64,000 nucleotides of DNA from CATOSP01 sp965197545 (GTDB taxonomy: Bacteria; Chloroflexota; Dehalococcoidia; Lucifugimonadales; UBA3495). Location of the stretch: contig CBDANJ010000008.1 of the NCBI GenBank assembly GCA_965197545.1, forward strand, positions 2,480,001 to 2,544,000. Direction: 5' to 3'. Each line of letters begins with the position of its first letter. The stretch's first letter is position 1. A program made the translations under genes and the position numbers. Positions 56,214 through 64,000 of the stretch are shown here, piece after piece. The notes beneath the pieces are model-generated. The model searched no databases. It saw nothing but the letters and a program-made list of their open reading frames with translations, and was not told the DNA's origin.

Positions 56214-58643
56214 ATGTCTATGGAACAACATACCCTGGACTCGGGGAGCGGCGGAGTCACACCCCCCGAGCCCAACGCCAGTGACTCACCGGACCACGGC
56301 GGCTTTGCCCGCGCGATACGCCTGCTGGAATTCGACCAGATCCGCCAGCGCCTCGCCTCATACGCCCGTACTGTGATGGGCGAAGAAGCGTCCCTGGCTT
56401 TGGTCCCGAAACAGGACCTCCTGGTCATCGCGACCGACCTCCAGGAGACCACGGAAGCCAGGCAGTTCATAGAGAACGGCGGTGTGCTGGAGTTCGGCCC
56501 GCGCATCGACTTCCGGGGCCTGGTTCGCCGCGCAGTGCTGGGTGGACTGCTTCGGGGAGAGGAGTTGCGTTCCATCCAGGAACTACTCGGGGCCGCTCGT
56601 TTCGACCGGTCACGCCTGACGGACCGGGACGATTTTCCCCTGCTGTCCGGTTTTGCCGAAAACATACCCGATTTAACCGGCATAGAAGGCGCGGTCGCCT
56701 CCGCGATCAGTCCCGCGGGCGAGGTGCTGGACGATGCCAGTCCTCTCCTCCGCCAACTCAGGCAAGACTCCCGGTCGGTGCATCAGCGGCTTAACGAGAC
56801 CATGGAAAGGAACCTGCGCCGGTTCCAGCGCATGGAGGTGGTCCAGGAACCGATCATCACTCAACGAAATGGCCGCTTGGTCCTGCTGATTAAATCCGAA
56901 ATGAAACCCAGGGTCCCCGGTATCGTCCACGACGTCTCAGATAGCGGGTCAACTGTTTTTGTCGAGCCGATGGGTGCGATTGAGCTTGGCAACCGTTGGC
57001 GGGAGGCGCGGTTGGCCGAGGAACGCGAGGTTGAACGGGTCCTGCGACAGCTTTCCAACCAGGTCAGCCACGCAGGCCAAGACCTGCTGTTGACCCTGGA
57101 TATTCTGTCGAGGTTGGACCTCGACATGGCCAAGGGCCGGTATTCATCCGCGTTGCGGGCGGTTTCCCCTTGGGTCTCAGACCACCCGGCGGAGGACCGC
57201 CGGCTGCGGTTAACCGGGGCGCGTCATCCGCTGCTTTCCGGCTCGGTGGTGCCGGTGAGCCTGGAATTGGGTGGGGACTCCAGGGTGATGCTGATAACCG
57301 GTCCCAACGCCGGCGGCAAGACCGTGGCCTTGAAGACCGTGGGTTTGCTGGCGTTGATGGCCCAGTCAGGGTTGCACGTACCCGCGGACCAGGCCGAGCT
57401 TCCCCTATTCGACGGCGTGTTCGTGGATATCGGCGACCAGCAGAGCATCGAGCAGGCCCTGTCGACATTCAGCTCCCATATCTCAAATCTACTCGCCATT
57501 ATTGGTGAGATCACCGCCCAGTCCCTCATCCTTGTGGACGAGTTGGGGACCAGCACGGATCCCGAAGAGGGCTCGGCCTTGGCCCAGGCGATTTTGTGGC
57601 ACTTCCTGAGTCTTGGGCCTCTGCTCGTGGCAACGACCCATCATCGGGGTGTGGCGCGTTTTGTTCAAGAGACGCCGGGGATGACCAACGCCAGCGTTGA
57701 CCTGCATCCCCAGACGTTGCAACCGACCTACCGCGTTACCCTGGGACTTCCCGGACGCAGCTACGCCCTCACTATCGCGGCTCGGCTGGGTATTCCGCGG
57801 GAAATCATAGATCATGCCCGGTCGGCTATCTCCCCGGTGGAACAGGCTACGGAAGACCTGCTCCACCAGCTACAGGTGGAGCGGCGAGTGGTCGAAGACC
57901 TCCGCCGTGAGGCGGAGGAAGCCCTCACCCAGTCCCGCCAGCAGCAGGCTGAAGCCGAGTCCCAGTTGGCCAACGTCGAGTCCAGAAAAGCCGAGTTGGT
58001 CGAAGACGCCCGGCAGGACCTACAGGACCGAATCGGTCACCTGTTGGACCGTCTGCGGCGCGCCGAGCGGGTGTTGGACCAGCCGGATACCCGGCAGGTC
58101 ATACAGGAGCAGCGCGCCCAACTGCGGGAGGCCGCCCGCGAAGTGCGGACACCCCGGTGGCAACCTATCGAGGTGAAGCGGACTCCCTGGCAAGAGCGGG
58201 TGGGCAGCGGAGACCGGGTGTTTCTCCGGGGCATTCCTCGTCCGGTGGAGGTAATCACCCCGGCGGATGAGGAAGGGCAGATTGAAGTCCTGCTGGGAAC
58301 GATGCGCGCCAAAGTGCCGATGTACCAGTTGGAGCGGCCAGCCGGCGGCCACCAGGCGGCGGCCCAGGCCAGCGTATTTTTCCAGCGCCAGGCTCCCAAG
58401 CAGTCGAATACCGAGATCGACCTTCGCGGATGCAGGGTGGACGAGGCGATAGAACGGGTCGACGAGCTTCTCAACAACGCGTCTCTCGATGGTGTCGAGA
58501 ACGTGCGCATCATCCACGGCAAAGGGACCGGCGCCCTCAGGCGTGCGATCAGGGAGTATCTAGACCGTCATCCGTTGGCGGCTTCGGTGGCTGGTGGAGA
58601 AGGGAGCGGGGGCGAAGGCGTAACCGTGGTTGAGGTGGGGTAA
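56214..58643 (+). CDS. mutS2: Endonuclease MutS2 / ribosome-splitting factor
   Basis: An 809-residue MutS2. The core and clamp (about residues 30-330) are followed by the ATPase: Walker A GPNAGGKT at about 363, then SQSGLHVPADQAELPLFDGV, STFSSHISNLLAII and Walker B ILVDELGTSTDPEEGSALAQ. A coiled coil (about 545-640, RREAEEALTQSRQQQAEAES) leads to the SMR domain at about 732-785 with EIDLRGCRVDEAIERVDELL and HGKGTGALRRAIREYL. MutS2 was first seen as a recombination suppressor and is now known to split collided ribosomes in Bacillus. Its place after a VLRF1 gene supports the latter role here. Confidence 0.92.
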   Translation: MSMEQHTLDSGSGGVTPPEPNASDSPDHGGFARAIRLLEFDQIRQRLASYARTVMGEEASLALVPKQDLLVIATDLQETTEARQFIENGGVLEFGPRIDFRGLVRRAVLGGLLRGEELRSIQELLGAARFDRSRLTDRDDFPLLSGFAENIPDLTGIEGAVASAISPAGEVLDDASPLLRQLRQDSRSVHQRLNETMERNLRRFQRMEVVQEPIITQRNGRLVLLIKSEMKPRVPGIVHDVSDSGSTVFVEPMGAIELGNRWREARLAEEREVERVLRQLSNQVSHAGQDLLLTLDILSRLDLDMAKGRYSSALRAVSPWVSDHPAEDRRLRLTGARHPLLSGSVVPVSLELGGDSRVMLITGPNAGGKTVALKTVGLLALMAQSGLHVPADQAELPLFDGVFVDIGDQQSIEQALSTFSSHISNLLAIIGEITAQSLILVDELGTSTDPEEGSALAQAILWHFLSLGPLLVATTHHRGVARFVQETPGMTNASVDLHPQTLQPTYRVTLGLPGRSYALTIAARLGIPREIIDHARSAISPVEQATEDLLHQLQVERRVVEDLRREAEEALTQSRQQQAEAESQLANVESRKAELVEDARQDLQDRIGHLLDRLRRAERVLDQPDTRQVIQEQRAQLREAAREVRTPRWQPIEVKRTPWQERVGSGDRVFLRGIPRPVEVITPADEEGQIEVLLGTMRAKVPMYQLERPAGGHQAAAQASVFFQRQAPKQSNTEIDLRGCRVDEAIERVDELLNNASLDGVENVRIIHGKGTGALRRAIREYLDRHPLAASVAGGEGSGGEGVTVVEVG

Positions 58644-58660
58644 CTCGCCCTCTGCGGTCC

Positions 58661-59464
58661 CTATCTTCCCTGGAACCAGGGCCGGCGCTTTTCGGCGAAC
58701 GCTCGGATTCCGTCCTGGAAGTCTCCGGTAAGGCCGATTCCCCTCATGGCCGCGGTCTCAGCCTCGAGTTGGTCTTCCAAGTTCGAACCCCACGATTGGT
58801 CGAATAGGGCCTTGACTCTTCCGAACGCCACCGTGGGACCCTGGGCGAGCCTCATGGCGGTCTCCAGAACGTGTCTGTCCAAGTCTCCGGAGGGGCAGAC
58901 CTGGTTGACCAGACCGATTTCCAGGGCGGCTTCAGCGCTGAGGGGTTGGCTCGCCGTGTATAGCTCCATCGCCTTGCCCGCGCCCACCAGCCGTGGCAAG
59001 AGGTAGGTGGACCCACCGTCGGCGGTCGCCCCGATGTTGGCGTAGGCCATCAGAAACCTGGCAGTGCTGGAAGCGATCCGCAGGTCGCAGGCCAGCGTGA
59101 GGCTGAACCCTCCCCCCGCCGCCACACCGTCGATGCTGGCGATAACCGGCTTCTCCAACCGGCGGATTTCCATGACCACGTCCCGGTGCAGCGCGCCAGC
59201 CAGGTTGTTCAGGTGCTGGGATATCCCTTCCGGGCCTCCCTGGTCCAACTGCTCGACGAAGTCCTTCACGTCCGCGCCAGCGCAAAATGAGCCTCCGGCC
59301 CCGCCGAGGATGACGGCCCGGATGTCCTGCTTGTGACAAGCGCGCAGGGCCTCGCCCAGCCCATCCACCATTTCGGGCGACAGAGCGTTACGCGCTTCGG
59401 GACGGTTCAACGTGATCTTGGCCACGCTGCCCTGTGTGGTGAACTCGATGTTATCTGATGGCAT
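58661..59464 (-). CDS. Enoyl-CoA hydratase/isomerase family protein 2
   Basis: A 267-residue crotonase. ITLNRPEARNALSPEMVDGL, then GGAGGSFCAGADVKDF (oxyanion Gly) and GVAAGGGFSLTLACDLRIAS are the family blocks. ATADGGSTYLLPR has Asp where hydratases have Glu, as in the first crotonase at 1-773; WFQGR ends the protein. The start at 59464 opens with MPSDNIEF; the frame is open beyond. It follows the pmbA-like gene after 16 bases and may be in its transcript. Confidence 0.9.
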   Translation of the reverse strand: MPSDNIEFTTQGSVAKITLNRPEARNALSPEMVDGLGEALRACHKQDIRAVILGGAGGSFCAGADVKDFVEQLDQGGPEGISQHLNNLAGALHRDVVMEIRRLEKPVIASIDGVAAGGGFSLTLACDLRIASSTARFLMAYANIGATADGGSTYLLPRLVGAGKAMELYTASQPLSAEAALEIGLVNQVCPSGDLDRHVLETAMRLAQGPTVAFGRVKALFDQSWGSNLEDQLEAETAAMRGIGLTGDFQDGIRAFAEKRRPWFQGR

Positions 59465-59480
59465 CCCGCACCTCGACGAT

Positions 59481-61067
59481 TTACAAGGACTGCTCGCCGA
59501 TCTCATCCAGGTGAAAACCTGACACGGCGACTTCGGGGGCCCAGGTCACCTGGTCTGACGACCAGCGGACGGTACCGCGCTGATACTCGGTGATGCCCAG
59601 AATGTTGTTGATGACCCGCAGCACATTGTCATTCATACGCAGGGTATTGGCCTTGATGGGCGCGGCGAGCCGCCCGTCTTCGATTAGGAACGAGTCGCCG
59701 ACAACGGTGCCGCTAAAGTCGCCCGCGGTTATACCGTTGACCGGATAGGTGTACCAGATCCGGCCTATGTAGACGCCGTCGCCTACCCTGCGAAATAGCT
59801 CATCGCGGGTGATGCCTTCATCACCCTGGACAATAAGGTTCGTCGGGACCACCGAAGGAGTGGATGCGAAGTCACGCCCTCCCCCGTTGCCGGGTCGAAA
59901 CCCGTTTCTGGGGGCGATAGCGCCCGCGATTGTTCGAGGGTCAACCCCCAGCTTGCGCCGGGCTTCGGGGTCGCTAATGATTCGCCGGTAATTGTAATGG
60001 TCAGACATCAGGCCCGCCAGGACCCCGTTGGCAATCAGTTGCGTCCGCCCGGTGGGCAACCCCTCGTCGGTAATCTTCTTCGATCCGGCCATGTCCGCCG
60101 CCGCCCCGTGGTCATAGATCGACAGTTGCGGCGATGCCACCCGCTGGTTGAGCTTGCCCATGAACGGCGAAGCCCCAGCCCAGAACATGTCCAGGGAGAA
60201 GCCGGGCAGCAGAATCCATTCCAGGATTTCCGCCAACGGTTGGGGGCCAAGTACGACGCGGTAATCTCCGGTGGGTACACGCACTCCGTCGATTGACGCG
60301 ATTGCGTTGCGGGCCGCCTGCGCGGCGGAGTCCCCGCTGGATCCGGACAGCCCGGGACTGACCGACCAACCGCTTCCCTTGGCTGCTTGGGACTCAACCA
60401 TCGCCGTCGCGAAAGACATGACGAGGGTCGATTCGTCGCTCTGCACCCTGGGCAGGTGGGTGGACGCTATAGCCATCCTCTCCTGCAAGCACACCAGGTC
60501 TCCGCCTAGAATCAGGCCCAACTCGGAGATTCGTTCCGGAGACTCGACCAGGCTTAACACATCCTCGGAGGTCTCGAAAACGTCCAGGCCGCGTTCGAGC
60601 ATATTCCAGCCTGTTTCGACGAGGCGGGAATTGCCCATGCGCATCACCGAAGGGTCGTGAAAGCGCGGGGTCGAGGCGCTTCTGGTTGAGTCCTGCGGGT
60701 CAGCCACGCTCCGAGGAGCGTCGTCAGGTCTAGGGAGAGACTCGTAGTCCACGTCCAACACGGCCCCGGAACGCGCCTTTTCCAACGCGCTCTGAACGCC
60801 GGTTAGAGTCAGGTCCGCCGGTTCGCTGCCAAATCCGGTCTTGACGCCTTCGGGAGTGCGGAAAGCCACCCGCAGCCCGATGCCATAGGACTCTAACGAC
60901 TTGGGCTCTTCGACACCGTTGCTGGGAATGTTGGACGTGTAGTTCAGGCGGACGGTCAGGTTGGTGTTGGCCGAAGCGAACGCTTCCACTTCGTCCACGC
61001 CGGGTTGAGCGGACACGTAGACCAGAGCCTCACGGACGGCCGTGCGCAGCCTGTTCAGGGGAATCAT
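59481..61067 (-). CDS. PmbA/TldE-like protein
   Basis: A 528-residue member of the TldD/PmbA family, the catalytically inactive partner in the heterodimeric TldD-TldE protease that trims modified peptides. The fold is seen in SYGIGLRVAFRTPEGVKTGF, MIDGxR-like IASIDGVRVPTGDYRVVLGP and GLPTGRTQLIANGVLAGLMS. It lacks the HExxxH site of TldD. The length exceeds the usual 450 residues. It is separated from tldD by a HEPN-like gene, with gaps of five and seven bases. Confidence 0.85.
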   Translation of the reverse strand: MIPLNRLRTAVREALVYVSAQPGVDEVEAFASANTNLTVRLNYTSNIPSNGVEEPKSLESYGIGLRVAFRTPEGVKTGFGSEPADLTLTGVQSALEKARSGAVLDVDYESLPRPDDAPRSVADPQDSTRSASTPRFHDPSVMRMGNSRLVETGWNMLERGLDVFETSEDVLSLVESPERISELGLILGGDLVCLQERMAIASTHLPRVQSDESTLVMSFATAMVESQAAKGSGWSVSPGLSGSSGDSAAQAARNAIASIDGVRVPTGDYRVVLGPQPLAEILEWILLPGFSLDMFWAGASPFMGKLNQRVASPQLSIYDHGAAADMAGSKKITDEGLPTGRTQLIANGVLAGLMSDHYNYRRIISDPEARRKLGVDPRTIAGAIAPRNGFRPGNGGGRDFASTPSVVPTNLIVQGDEGITRDELFRRVGDGVYIGRIWYTYPVNGITAGDFSGTVVGDSFLIEDGRLAAPIKANTLRMNDNVLRVINNILGITEYQRGTVRWSSDQVTWAPEVAVSGFHLDEIGEQSL

Positions 61068-61072
61068 GCCCG

Positions 61073-61465
61073 CTAAACCCCTGGTATGGGCGAGTCTGAA
61101 GAATCCTGGTCCAACATTGGCTCCAGCTTATCCAGCAACCGTTCCACGTCTTGCAGGGCAAGCTCCACCAACTCTGCGGGCGACCAATTCTCATAGAAGT
61201 TCATGTGCAAGCTTCCAGCTACCTGGAACAGGTTGGCAATCTGGCCGTCTCCGGTCTCCTGGACAAGCGTCCTCACGACCCCGTATAGCAAGCCGTGACT
61301 GTTGTGCGGCAAGCCCCTGCGGTCAGCGACGGCTTTGAGCATTTGCGCGGCTGCTCCCCAACCCTTCTCCGAGGCTTGGACGACGTCGCCTTGCTCCAGT
61401 TCTTGGAATGCCTTGGTCATAAACTCTCTGCTGGCGGAAGCGTACCCATCTCGTTGGTTCATCAT
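61073..61465 (-). CDS. HEPN / PaREP1-like protein, copy 3 of 3
   Basis: A 130-residue protein with FMTKAFQELEQGDVVQASEK, GWGAAAQMLKAVADRRGLPH and HMNFYENWSPAELVELAL. It keeps the pattern seen at 3270 and 16814 in its shortest form. Its position inside the tldD-pmbA operon, in frame and close to both genes, shows stable co-expression with a protease system. The function is unknown. Confidence 0.65.
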   Translation of the reverse strand: MMNQRDGYASASREFMTKAFQELEQGDVVQASEKGWGAAAQMLKAVADRRGLPHNSHGLLYGVVRTLVQETGDGQIANLFQVAGSLHMNFYENWSPAELVELALQDVERLLDKLEPMLDQDSSDSPIPGV

Positions 61466-61472
61466 TCACCTC

Positions 61473-63038
61473 TTACTGGCCCGGGCCGGTTAGGCGGGCT
61501 ATGCTCCTCATTGTAGGCCCTCCGTTGCTCATGCGTTTGGCCTGCATGGGTTGGCCTTTGCCGCAGTTGGGGATCGGGTTGACTCGGAGGTCGTTGCCCA
61601 CCGCGTCTATGGAGGTGAAGTACTTGCGGGAGTCGGAGGTGATGCCTCCGTCGCGGTACAGCCGTCCCAACTGGCCATTCTCGATCTCGTATACCCTGAC
61701 CGCCGTTATGCGAAAATTCTCCCGAGCCTCGGAGATGGACGGAGTGCGGTGTCCCGCGATGTAGTAGCCTGATTCTACATCGGCTACGATCTCTGCCGGG
61801 TCGCTTTCGCCAGGCCCGAAGACCGTGTTGGTCATGCGAATCAACGGCACGAGGTGGGCTTCGGTACTGCGGGCGGACCCGTTGGGAGTGACCCCCATAA
61901 TGGCGGCGGTCTGGCGGTTGTTCAGGAACTCCTCCAGGATACCGTCACGGATAATGAACGCTCTTCGGGGTCGCGTACCCTCGTGGTCGTATTGGAAAGA
62001 GCCGTAACCCTCCATTAGAGGGTCGGAGAAGGCGGTTACCAGCGGTGATGCGATCTGCTGGCCGATTTGGTTGTCCTCTAGGGTGTTCAAGAACCAGGAA
62101 CGTCCTGCGTAGGCGGTCTCATACTTGAGGCCCCGGTCAAGCTCGGAGGGATGCCCCACCACCTCGTGGACCAAGAGGGTGTTGAAGTGGGGGTCAGTGA
62201 CCACCACCACATCGTTATCGGGAGGTCTTAGCGGGGGCGCCGCCGCAACCTCGACCGCATTGGCCCCCAATTCGGTGCAGAAGTCCATGAAGTTTGGCAG
62301 AACGATGGGGCCGTTGCTGTAGCCATCGGTGAGGATCTCCCAGCCCCGCTGATGTCCCGTGAAGTCGTAGAGTTCGTAGCCCCCGCCGTCTCCTTCGCAA
62401 ATGACTATTGCGAAGCCCTCGGTCTGGGCGAATGACTGGTCTATGTCCGCCCCGTCGGAGCTGAGGTATAGCTCACGGAGCAGATATGTGCTTGCGGATG
62501 CGGCGGAATAGCCAATGGCGCCCTGGCTGTGGGCCGCCTTACATCCGTCCACGGCCATTGCGACGACGTCCTGAAGCGGGACTTCCCTGGGGTCAACGGT
62601 GAATGTTGGAGGCACGGTGTCTCGCGCGACGTCCACCGAGGCCAAGTCGATGGAGGACAGGGTGTTTCCCAGCCTGGCGAACCTGCCCCTTGCGAGGTTC
62701 TTGAGCCTGGCGCTGGTCCTAGCCCGTTGGTGGGCTTGTTTGATACCGTCCCAGACCACATCCTCGATGTTATCAGCGTCTGCCGCGCCGAGTATGCGCC
62801 CGTAATATCCGGATGCGCTAGCACGGGTCCCCGCGACGACCCGGACACCGAAGTCGAATGAGTAGTCTTCGGAGCTGGCTTTCTCGCTGCCATTCTCAGC
62901 CACCGCGCCTTTCTCTTCCTTGACCTGGATGCGCAGGTCGCAATACTTCAACCCCGGCAAGCGCCTGGCTCGCTCGGTTACCAGCGCGCCCAGGTTGGAA
63001 CGCATCCGGTCGAGTATGTCTATGGTGATGGGTGGCAT
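61473..63038 (-). CDS. tldD: TldD metalloprotease subunit
   Basis: A 521-residue zinc metalloprotease of the TldD family, which with TldE/PmbA degrades small unfolded or modified peptides. The metal site is HEVVGH (His291, Glu292, His296). Flanking blocks are VVVVTDPHFNTLLVHEVVGH, GYGSFQYDHEGTRPRRAFII, GILEEFLNNRQTAAIMG and NGSARSTEAHLVPLIRMTNT. The start at 63038 opens MPPITIDILDR. It is the first gene of tldD-HEPN-pmbA. Confidence 0.92.
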   Translation of the reverse strand: MPPITIDILDRMRSNLGALVTERARRLPGLKYCDLRIQVKEEKGAVAENGSEKASSEDYSFDFGVRVVAGTRASASGYYGRILGAADADNIEDVVWDGIKQAHQRARTSARLKNLARGRFARLGNTLSSIDLASVDVARDTVPPTFTVDPREVPLQDVVAMAVDGCKAAHSQGAIGYSAASASTYLLRELYLSSDGADIDQSFAQTEGFAIVICEGDGGGYELYDFTGHQRGWEILTDGYSNGPIVLPNFMDFCTELGANAVEVAAAPPLRPPDNDVVVVTDPHFNTLLVHEVVGHPSELDRGLKYETAYAGRSWFLNTLEDNQIGQQIASPLVTAFSDPLMEGYGSFQYDHEGTRPRRAFIIRDGILEEFLNNRQTAAIMGVTPNGSARSTEAHLVPLIRMTNTVFGPGESDPAEIVADVESGYYIAGHRTPSISEARENFRITAVRVYEIENGQLGRLYRDGGITSDSRKYFTSIDAVGNDLRVNPIPNCGKGQPMQAKRMSNGGPTMRSIARLTGPGQ

Positions 63039-63128
63039 AGCGTGTCTGCTTTCTGGACCATCAGATTGGCGAGGGTTGTTCAGGGGCATGGCCGCTGAGC
63101 GTCAATTATACCGGTTGGGCATGACAGG

Positions 63129-63446
63129 CTAATTCTCCAAGCCGAGAGTATAGTGAATGGCGGCGTCCACTTGTTGCATCTTTTCCTCGGATAGTGTCGA
63201 GATGTATTCTTGGAGTGCCGCCTTGGGGATCGTCATGATGTTGTCGAGGTTTGCTGTGGATTGAAAGCGCAGACCTTCCTCCGGCCCCAAGTGGACCTCA
63301 GCCCAAATCCCCCGGATTCTTCGGCTGACCGTAGTCACGATTACCATATTACGGTAGCGGTAAGAGTCGTTTCGAGAGATGAGGACTACAGGACGAAACC
63401 CTATCGGCGACGGCAGGTCTGCCCACCAGACCTCACCCCGTCCCAT
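63129..63446 (-). CDS. MazF/PemK-type toxin
   Basis: A 105-residue type II toxin: MGRGEVWWADLPSPIGFRPV (the conserved GDVWWxxLP...RPVVVL beginning), VIVTTVSRRIRGIWAEVHLG, and STANLDNIMTIPKAALQEYI. MazF proteins cut single-stranded mRNA at short sequences. The start at 63446 overlaps the antitoxin gene by 14 bases, giving coupled translation. The frame is open to 63491 without family character. Confidence 0.88.
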   Translation of the reverse strand: MGRGEVWWADLPSPIGFRPVVLISRNDSYRYRNMVIVTTVSRRIRGIWAEVHLGPEEGLRFQSTANLDNIMTIPKAALQEYISTLSEEKMQQVDAAIHYTLGLEN

Positions 63447-63732
63447 TTTTCTTGATGAATTCTTGGTACTCTTCCTCCCACGACTCTTCACCGAACACGG
63501 ACTGCATAATGGAATCCCAGGACGTGATGTCTACGGGTTCTTCAGAGTATCGGCTGTATGCCTCAGCCTCTTCTCGCGCCCATTGTTCATGCTTTCTGCG
63601 CCAATGTGTCAGCCTAATGTATTCCTCGGCGGCACAACGCAAGAAATGACTGCGGCCTTGTCCTGTATCCGCGCACTCCCGTTCCACCCTGTCTAATAGC
63701 TCATCGGGGATGCTGATTGTTATCTTGGCCAT
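63433..63732 (-). CDS. Ribbon-helix-helix antitoxin of the MazF pair
   Basis: A 99-residue protein with an N-terminal ribbon-helix-helix, MAKITISIPDELLDRVEREC then SHFLRCAAEEYIRL, and an acidic, Trp-rich C-terminal tail (EEESWEEEYQEF-like) that would bind and block the toxin. Such antitoxins usually repress their own promoter. It is the upstream gene of the pair. Confidence 0.85.
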   Translation of the reverse strand: MAKITISIPDELLDRVERECADTGQGRSHFLRCAAEEYIRLTHWRRKHEQWAREEAEAYSRYSEEPVDITSWDSIMQSVFGEESWEEEYQEFIKKNGTG

Positions 63733-63832
63733 ATTTACACCACACGTCTATGTTGACTCCGGCCCTCCTCACGCTCCGAATGGCAACGGAGGGTCGGCTG
63801 CGGCCCTTTAGGGTATGACTGCCCGATTGCCC

Positions 63833-64000
63833 CTACCCCGTCACCGCGCCCTGGGAGGCGGAGGATACCAGCTTGGCGTATTTGGCCAGGACTCCGGTGG
63901 TGTAGTTGGGGGCAATGGGCGTGAAGTTTGCCCGGCGGTCGGCGAACTGTTCCTCGGTCAGTTGCACGTCCAAGCGCCGCTGTGGAATGTCCAGGGTGAT
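63833..64000 (-). CDS. ilvD: Dihydroxy-acid dehydratase, C-terminal end (partial)
   Basis: The last 55 codons of ilvD, continuing beyond the window: ITLDIPQRRLDVQLTEEQFA, then PNYTTGVLAKYAKLVSSASQ and GAVTG. This is the standard end of the enzyme that makes 2-oxo acids for valine, leucine and isoleucine. ilvE, the following step, lies at 3883-4863. Confidence 0.93.
   Translation of the reverse strand: MTLDIPQRRLDVQLTEEQFADRRANFTPIAPNYTTGVLAKYAKLVSSASQGAVTG

Noticed and set aside
1..64000. tRNA, rRNA, riboswitch and prophage genes.
   Set aside because: No cloverleaf, rRNA, known riboswitch core, integrase or phage structural gene was recognised by eye. A covariance-model search would be needed to exclude small RNAs.

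Overview
This is a GC-rich bacterial window that looks like a Chloroflexota genome of the SAR202/Dehalococcoidia type. The assignment is by gene content only, since there is no rRNA or other marker. It rests on six luciferase-like flavin/F420 monooxygenase genes in about 27 kb, crotonases, a GlcD/AGPS-type FAD oxidase, an Ldh-family oxidoreductase, NHL beta-propellers and lipoproteins with Thr-Pro 'TPxPTATP' stalks. Most genes have clear Shine-Dalgarno sites. Several promoters look like sigma-70 or extended -10 (TGCTATAAT-like) elements. No tRNA, rRNA or CRISPR array was seen.

Layout. 1-16.7 kb is catabolic: crotonase, FAD oxidase, DUF1326, branched-chain aminotransferase, alpha/beta hydrolase, Zn-alcohol dehydrogenase, aldo/keto reductase, four LLM oxidoreductases and an isochorismatase fold. 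16.8-26.2 kb is accessory: HEPN-like, nuclease-like, toxin-antitoxin-like and SLATT-like small genes sit among whole and partial NHL beta-propeller genes. This stretch also holds a UGSC-family selenoprotein gene with an in-frame UGA and a SECIS-like hairpin. 26.2-34.6 kb returns to metabolism (M42 peptidase, Dpm1-like glycosyltransferase, Ldh, two LLM genes, SerA). 34.7-36 kb carries an IS110 scar and small unknown genes. 36-40.7 kb is a housekeeping unit (greA-lysS-serS) with a DUF6883/DUF4926 pair at its 3' end. 40.7-43.4 kb is repeat-rich: three long hairpin repeats, a frameshifted GxxExxY gene, a shortened lipoprotein and one IS with a 9-bp target duplication. 43.7-47.1 kb is a four-gene ABC uptake operon of the putative selenate type. 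48-55.4 kb mixes ribosomal protein L25, a ferritin/VIT1 protein and several small mobile repeats, one of which splits a membrane-protein gene. 55.4-58.6 kb pairs a VLRF1/Vms1-type peptidyl-tRNA hydrolase with MutS2. The window ends with tldD-HEPN-pmbA, a MazF/RHH toxin-antitoxin pair and the 3' end of ilvD.

How the genes may work together. The UGSC selenoprotein and the selenate-type transporter suggest a selenium-using organism, although selA/B/C/D lie outside the window. VLRF1 next to MutS2 suggests a bacterial ribosome-rescue unit: MutS2 would split collided ribosomes and VLRF1 would release the stalled chain. The accessory genes often sit beside direct duplications of NHL-gene ends, which suggests repeated insertion or recombination at beta-propeller genes.
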